From the NCBI GenBank assembly GCA_023105745.1, contig JALGQZ010000011.1, positions 20,610,975 to 20,674,974 of the forward strand: a stretch of 64,000 bases of DNA, read 5' to 3'. This document shows, piece by piece, positions 59,264 through 64,000 of the stretch. Source of the stretch: Austropuccinia psidii (lineage: Eukaryota; Basidiomycota; Pucciniomycetes; Pucciniales; Sphaerophragmiaceae). Position 1 is the first letter of the stretch. Each line of letters starts with the position of its first letter. A program made the position numbers and the translations under genes. Below the pieces are notes generated by a model, which made no database searches, had not been told where the DNA came from, and saw only the letters and a list, made by a program, of their open reading frames with translations.

Positions 59264-61098
59264 TGTAAGGTGTGGATATGAAACTTTGATTAAAAATCAA
59301 GTACTTTTCCTGTCCTCAAAATTTGTATAAGGTAAAATTCAATTAAAAATAGTATGAAATATTATTTTTAAGAGAAAACACGCCAATTTTATTGTTTATA
59401 ACTTTATTAGTATAAAACAATAATATTATAAAAAATTTATTGTTTTACCAACAATAAAAATTTATCCAAAAAATACTCTACAAGAGATATTTTAAGGCTA
59501 CAAAAGAAATTTCTTCAAGAGCAATTTCAATTGGAATTAATTGAGCAAAGAACTGCAAGCAATTAATTAAAGAACAAAGTCTTTAAAAAGAATATTAAAG
59601 AGAAAACACGCCCAAAAGTGACCAGAGTGAATTTGGAAACAAAGTGACAAAGCTTACAGTGATGAAAGATGCTTTAATTCACTTTTGGGGTGGTTCAGGG
59701 GTAAAAATGATTATAAGAGTTACAAACAATGATTATAATGATTTTTTCACGTGGTTAAAAGGATTAAAATGATTTAAAAGTGGTGGTTGGAATCTTTGAT
59801 TGATTGGTTTAACAGTTTTAAACTAATTAATAAAAGGAAAAGATTCTAACATGAAGAGAAAAGTGGGGCAAAGAAGACATTCTTTTATAGCCATCAATTC
59901 TCTTACTCCAAAAGTAAAATTTACTCTTGTCAGTCGTGAAAAACAGTCTGACAACAGAAAAGCCAATTATGGCATCATTGAACCCTGGTTTAGACCAAAA
60001 AGGGCTGGTTTAAGCCATTTTTAGCCATTTTTAGCCATTTTAGACCCTTAAATCAGCCATTACTATAGCAATACCAGGCCTAGAGCCTTCAAAACACGTC
60101 AGAATGTGTGTCAGAGGCGTAGAAACCAGTTAAAACTGTTTTTATTATGATTGTTTTATCTTAAGGGTAGTTTTACCCTCTTGGCAACAGCTAAAACTAC
60201 CCCAGTTGGTATCAAAACCTCATCATCAATTGAGTCCACAGACCCTGTAACTCAATTCCAGGCCAAAAGTGATGAACTTTTGCGTGAATTTTGACATCCC
60301 ACGCCTGTCAGCAAGGATTTTGGGGGTCTAGCTCCCCCTTAGAGCTGGAGTTCCTTTTCCCCCCCAAATTTAATCTTTCCAATTTATTTTTTCCTTTAAT
60401 TCCTCATCATGTATTATACTTATAATTTACATATGTAATTCAATTCAATTGTACAGTAAAATACAGTAATAATTGACACCTCATATGTAAATCAAAGTTC
60501 ACTTATGTAATACACATGCACATTTTGACATTTCAATTGAATTCAATTGAAAATACTTCAATTCCTCATAACTTCTAAACTAAACACAACACCTCAATTT
60601 TAACACAAAAATTGATGGTTAACACCACATGTGGTGTGAATTAAATTAAAGTTTTGAGGATTTTCAACTTTTGTATTGAAAATACTAAAAACTTAATTTA
60701 AGCTTATTTAGAGTTGAGTTACAAAAATTTCACTCAGAGGTGACCCCACCTGATTTTTTATGAGGAATCCAATGGTGAAATAAAATTTATATGTTTATTT
60801 ATTGGATAAAAAGTTATAATAAATTTTATTTAACTTTTTTCCAAATTTATTTATTTTTTCACAATTTTGTTAAAATTTCATTTTTACTTAAATTTTTCAA
60901 GTATAAATGTAATTTTATATTTACAAAATTTAAAGTAATTTTATTTTTAAATTATATTTAATTTTTTTATTTTTTAATATAATTTTATATTTAAATTTTG
61001 ATTTTTATTTTATAAATAAATTTATTTTATTTATATTAATATGTTATTTTTTATATTTGTGGTCTTTTGGGTATATGAAATTACCTCTAAGGCTCACA
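59264..61098 (-). repeat. solo LTR, family 2, inserted in element D integrase
   Basis: 1835 bp, minus orientation, with 5-bp duplication GAAGC at 59259-59263 and 61099-61103. No internal sequence. It is well preserved compared with the relic at 43758, and its TATA-like box lies at 59882-59889 on the minus strand. Confidence 0.93.
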
Positions 61099-62159
61099 GA
61101 AGCTATAATGCATGCCTAGTATTGGTTGACAGGTATAGCAAAACTCTCATGTTCCTACCATTTCATAAAGATGAGACAGCTATGGACACAGCCATAATGA
61201 TATGGAATAAAGTTATTAGCCATACAGGCTTATTCCAGAATATTATAAGTGACAGAGACCCAAAGTTCACTTAAGCATTATGGACAAATCTCCATAACTT
61301 GTTTGGGACAAAGCTATCATTCTCAACAGCTTACCATCCTCAAACTGATGGTTTAGCAGAAAGAGTGATACAGACCTTAGAGGACATGATCAGAAGATTC
61401 TGTGCTTATGGGCTAGAATTCAAAGATTCTGATGGTTTTACCCATGATTGGTGTACACTAATACCAGCTCCTGAACTGGCATATAAAACATCAATCCATT
61501 CTTCTACTGGAAAAACACCAGCAATGCTAGAAAAAGGTTGGAATCCAAGACTTCCTTATGATACCCTCAAAAAGGACTTAGTGGATATACATCCAACAGC
61601 AAGCAGCTTTAAGATAATGCTTGACAAAGCAAGACACCATGCAAACAGATGTATGCAAGACTCTTTCAAATATTCAAAAGAAAGATGGGATAAAAGTCAT
61701 AAGCCACCTTATTTCAAAATAGAAAACTTGGTCCTAGTATCAACCCTTAATTTAAATAACATAAAAGGCCCAAAGAAATTGAAAGATTCCTTTGCAGGAC
61801 CATTTATGATAAAAGCACTTCATGGACCCAATGCTGTGCAATTGGAACTCACAGGTGAACTAATGAATAAACACCCAACTTTCCCTGTAAGTCTAATAAG
61901 ACCTTACAGTTCAAGTGACAAGGAGTTATTTCCACTAAGAAATAAACCCCCACTTGAAATTCCCCCCTTGGAAGAAGGAGAGGAAAAGAAAATAGTAAAA
62001 GTCCTTAAAGAAAGAAGGACAAGAAACAAAAAAGAAAGGGAATACCTTGTAAGGTATAGAAATTCAACTCAAGAAGATGAATGGCTAATTGAGAAAGATA
62101 TAACATATGCTGATAAACTACTAAGAGGGCTCAGACATGAAAGAAAGCCTGAAAAATAG
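61099..62159 (+). pseudogene. pol of element D, second part (integrase core, chromodomain)
   Basis: [24 protein letters not shown] then TAA (Ser to stop at 61272), [21 protein letters not shown] with the catalytic Glu, [34 protein letters not shown], and a chromodomain-like end ([13 protein letters not shown]...EYLVRYRN...DEWLIE...KLLRGLR). Confidence 0.85.
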
Positions 62160-62277
62160 AAAAGTTAAGCATTATTGAGCTTCAAGACTAACACAGTCTA
62201 TTGAAGAGGTAGGACAGTGAATGATACCCTAATTAGACATATCAGATTGTGGTACAATCTTTTTTGGTGGTAGGAAA
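62160..62277 (+). other. 3' spacer and polypurine tract of element D
   Basis: GGTGGTAGGAAAT (62267-62279) adjoins the LTR start, equivalent to the tracts of A and B but with a T interruption. Confidence 0.65.
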
Positions 62278-64000
62278 TTTGAACCTTTGAGATATGACCA
62301 CACACCCAAAAAGGTCACAAGAAATATTTAATATAATTATACATTAAAAATAAGTACCTTAAAACTACAAAAATACCATAAATTGGTATGAAACTTGGTT
62401 TAACTTAAAAGACAATGAATAAACATTTGAAATAAATTATACCATTGGATTCCCCATGGTAAAATACAAATATACCATTTTTATGGCATATCTGTAAAGT
62501 CAATATTTAATAAGTTATAAGTAATAATACCTTATAAATAACACAGATACTTATTTATTTCAGAAACCAATGAAACAACATGTTAAATAAATCGTACCAT
62601 TGGATTCTCCATAAACATCCACACATAAAACAATTAATAAGCTAAGCTTCAAAATCAATACTTAAGGAATTAACCTGAATATATGCACTTTTTTGGTCAA
62701 CACATATATTCAAGGATTTTAGCTAATATCTCTTGAATTATGCATGATAGAGTGATGAACCAAAAATAAAGTCATCACTTAATTACTGTAGGAATAAAGA
62801 AATGGAGTTTATTTTACAAGCTATAAACAAGGTTAAAATCTGTAAGGAATTATTGATTAAAATCAACAGAGCTGTTGACCACTTTGTTGTGAAAGTGGTC
62901 CAAACTTAAAAAGAAGTAGACAATTAGATTCTACTAGTTCATTTGTGAAGAATGATTTATTTTTTATTATAATATACAAGGTATAACCCCTTGAAATCAT
63001 AGTTTGAAGTTTAAAATATTAAATTTCAACAGAAAAGATGAGTTACAAGAAAAATCATCAAAAATAGAGTTTTGATGATGTAATGAAATGCTCTTTGCAA
63101 CATAATAAGGTTACTCCAAGCTATTAGAATTCACTCTCTGAATTGCTTTAGCGTGTAAATATCAAACGTTATTAAGGATCAAAGTTTGAGCTTAATTTGA
63201 TCATTTATGATCACTCACTGTAACCTTAAATTAGGTTTAACAGTCATATAAGTGATAAAATTGGTGAATACTATTAGTTTATGATTAAAACTAATAAAAT
63301 ACATGAAATTTGGGGTTCTGCCAAGCCTTTGACATCATCAAACTTTGAGTTATAGTGATAACTCTAATTAATGGCGTAATAATGATGTAATCATCACCAA
63401 ACCTTAAAATATTGATCAATTCCAGTGGATATGATCAGTAAATGTCTACTAGAAGCCTTTTGGACTCTAGGAGGGAGGTAATTACTATAAATAGAGCTCT
63501 TTTTACTCTGTTTTCCCCTCAGACGCATCAAAAACATTAAATCAATACAATTAAAAAGGTAATATCTTCATTCTTTATATATAAAACTTTTAGATTATTA
63601 AAGACCAAAGATCATCTTATTATAATCATCAATTTTGACGTGATTAGATCATTTATTTAATTGTTTCTGTTAAAAATCTCTCTAAAAACTCATTTCCACG
63701 TAAAAATCAAGAATATTTGTAATTTTCTCTTTTTTATATTGTAAATACAATTTGGATAAGTTGTATTTACATTATTTGGCGTAAAATATCTCAAAATTAT
63801 TATATTAAGTATTAAAAGTAGGTTATTCTCTCCTATTATAATAATTTTCTCTATATTATTCTTTTAATAATTCTTTAATTAATATAAATAGTATTTATAT
63901 TCATTTATAGCTTTAATATTGGTAATATTATTATTATTAATTGTTTTTTATTAATAAAAAACAATTTTTTTATGCCTTTATTATTTGTTTGTAACAATAA
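62278..64000 (+). repeat. 3' LTR of element D, family 3, truncated by window edge
   Basis: Starts TTTGAACCTTTGAGATATGA; the expected TGTGAACC has lost its terminal G. It matches 20324-22281 throughout. TATAAATA at 63486-63493 followed by GAGCTC and CTCTGTTTTCCCC is conserved. About 240 bp should remain outside the window. Confidence 0.9.

Larger units (their letters stand above)
54514..64000 (+). mobile_element. Ty3 element D (chromovirus type), 5' LTR missing, 3' LTR cut by window edge
   Basis: Contains ORF1, gag, protease remnant, RT, RNase H, integrase, chromodomain, purine tract and a family 3 3' LTR. No family 3 LTR or TGGGGGCC leader precedes ORF1. The homologue of the ORF1/Gag start codon (ATG in A and B) reads AGT. 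At least eight in-frame stops and a minus-strand solo LTR in the integrase make it inactive. Confidence 0.85.

Noticed and set aside
1..64000. Bacterial-type features: CRISPR arrays, riboswitches, operons
   Set aside because: Introns, LTR elements and composition are eukaryotic. The only regular repeats are A/T minisatellites without spacer structure.

Overview
The window is very AT-rich eukaryotic DNA that looks like a rust-fungus (Pucciniales) genome. The evidence is short GT-AG introns, a chromodomain-bearing Ty3 type resembling the long-LTR elements of large-genome rusts, PIF/Harbinger transposons of rust type, and one compact four-exon fungal housekeeping gene. Austropuccinia psidii is my best guess from memory; no search was possible. 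Almost everything outside about 47-51 kb is transposon or transposon debris. I saw no rRNA, tRNA, CRISPR array or bacterial feature.

Layout. (1) 1-3233: the 5' end of a minus-strand Ty3 element (LTR family 3) sits inside an older minus-strand LTR (family 2). (2) 3.2-6.3 kb: AT-rich DNA with a T-rich tract and an 11-nt minisatellite. (3) 6.4-13.1 kb: a roughly 1.75-kb direct duplication that includes the left end of a PIF/Harbinger-like DNA transposon. Copy 1 (7604-10889) is an internally deleted form. Copy 2 (12557-41796) is the long form, about 6.15 kb without its inserts. It carries three gene remnants: a Myb/SANT-like DNA-binding protein, a protein resembling fungal Tet-like 2OG-Fe(II) dioxygenases, and, convergent to these, the DDE transposase. 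(4) Ty3 element B (17837-40920, target-site duplication GAAGT) lies inside the copy 2 transposase gene. B is interrupted by a family 3 solo LTR (20324-22281, ACAAG) and by complete Ty3 chromovirus A (27462-37752, AAAGG). A has about 99% identical 1922-bp LTRs and one 1.9-k-codon Gag-Pol frame, but its RT active site reads YIYD instead of YIDD. (5) 41.8-46.7 kb: a decayed second Harbinger transposase, a decayed family 2 LTR and a homopolymer A/T desert. (6) 47.1-51.1 kb: the only host-gene island, with a sucrase/ferredoxin-like (Apd1/Aim32 family) gene and a possible small convergent gene. (7) 51.1-54.5 kb: a relic LTR-like promoter and a relic gag of a different family. (8) 54.5-64.0 kb: decayed Ty3 element D with a family 3 3' LTR, broken by a minus-strand family 2 solo LTR (59264-61098, GAAGC).

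How it fits together. Nesting gives the relative order: Harbinger copy 2, then B, then A and the solo LTR. The three Ty3 bodies (A, B, D) share one plan: a small ORF1 in a frame different from gag, then Gag (capsid-like region plus CCHC knuckle), protease, RT, RNase H, integrase and C-terminal chromodomain, with a purine tract next to the 3' LTR. All visible leaders share a TGGGGGCC primer-binding-like site two bases after the LTR, even though the LTR bodies differ. The most unusual items are the dioxygenase cargo of the Harbinger element, the otherwise clean element A with a substituted catalytic RT residue, ORF1 lying in an overlapping frame in all three elements, and a 721-bp foreign segment trapped between a partial and a full LTR copy at the 3' end of B.
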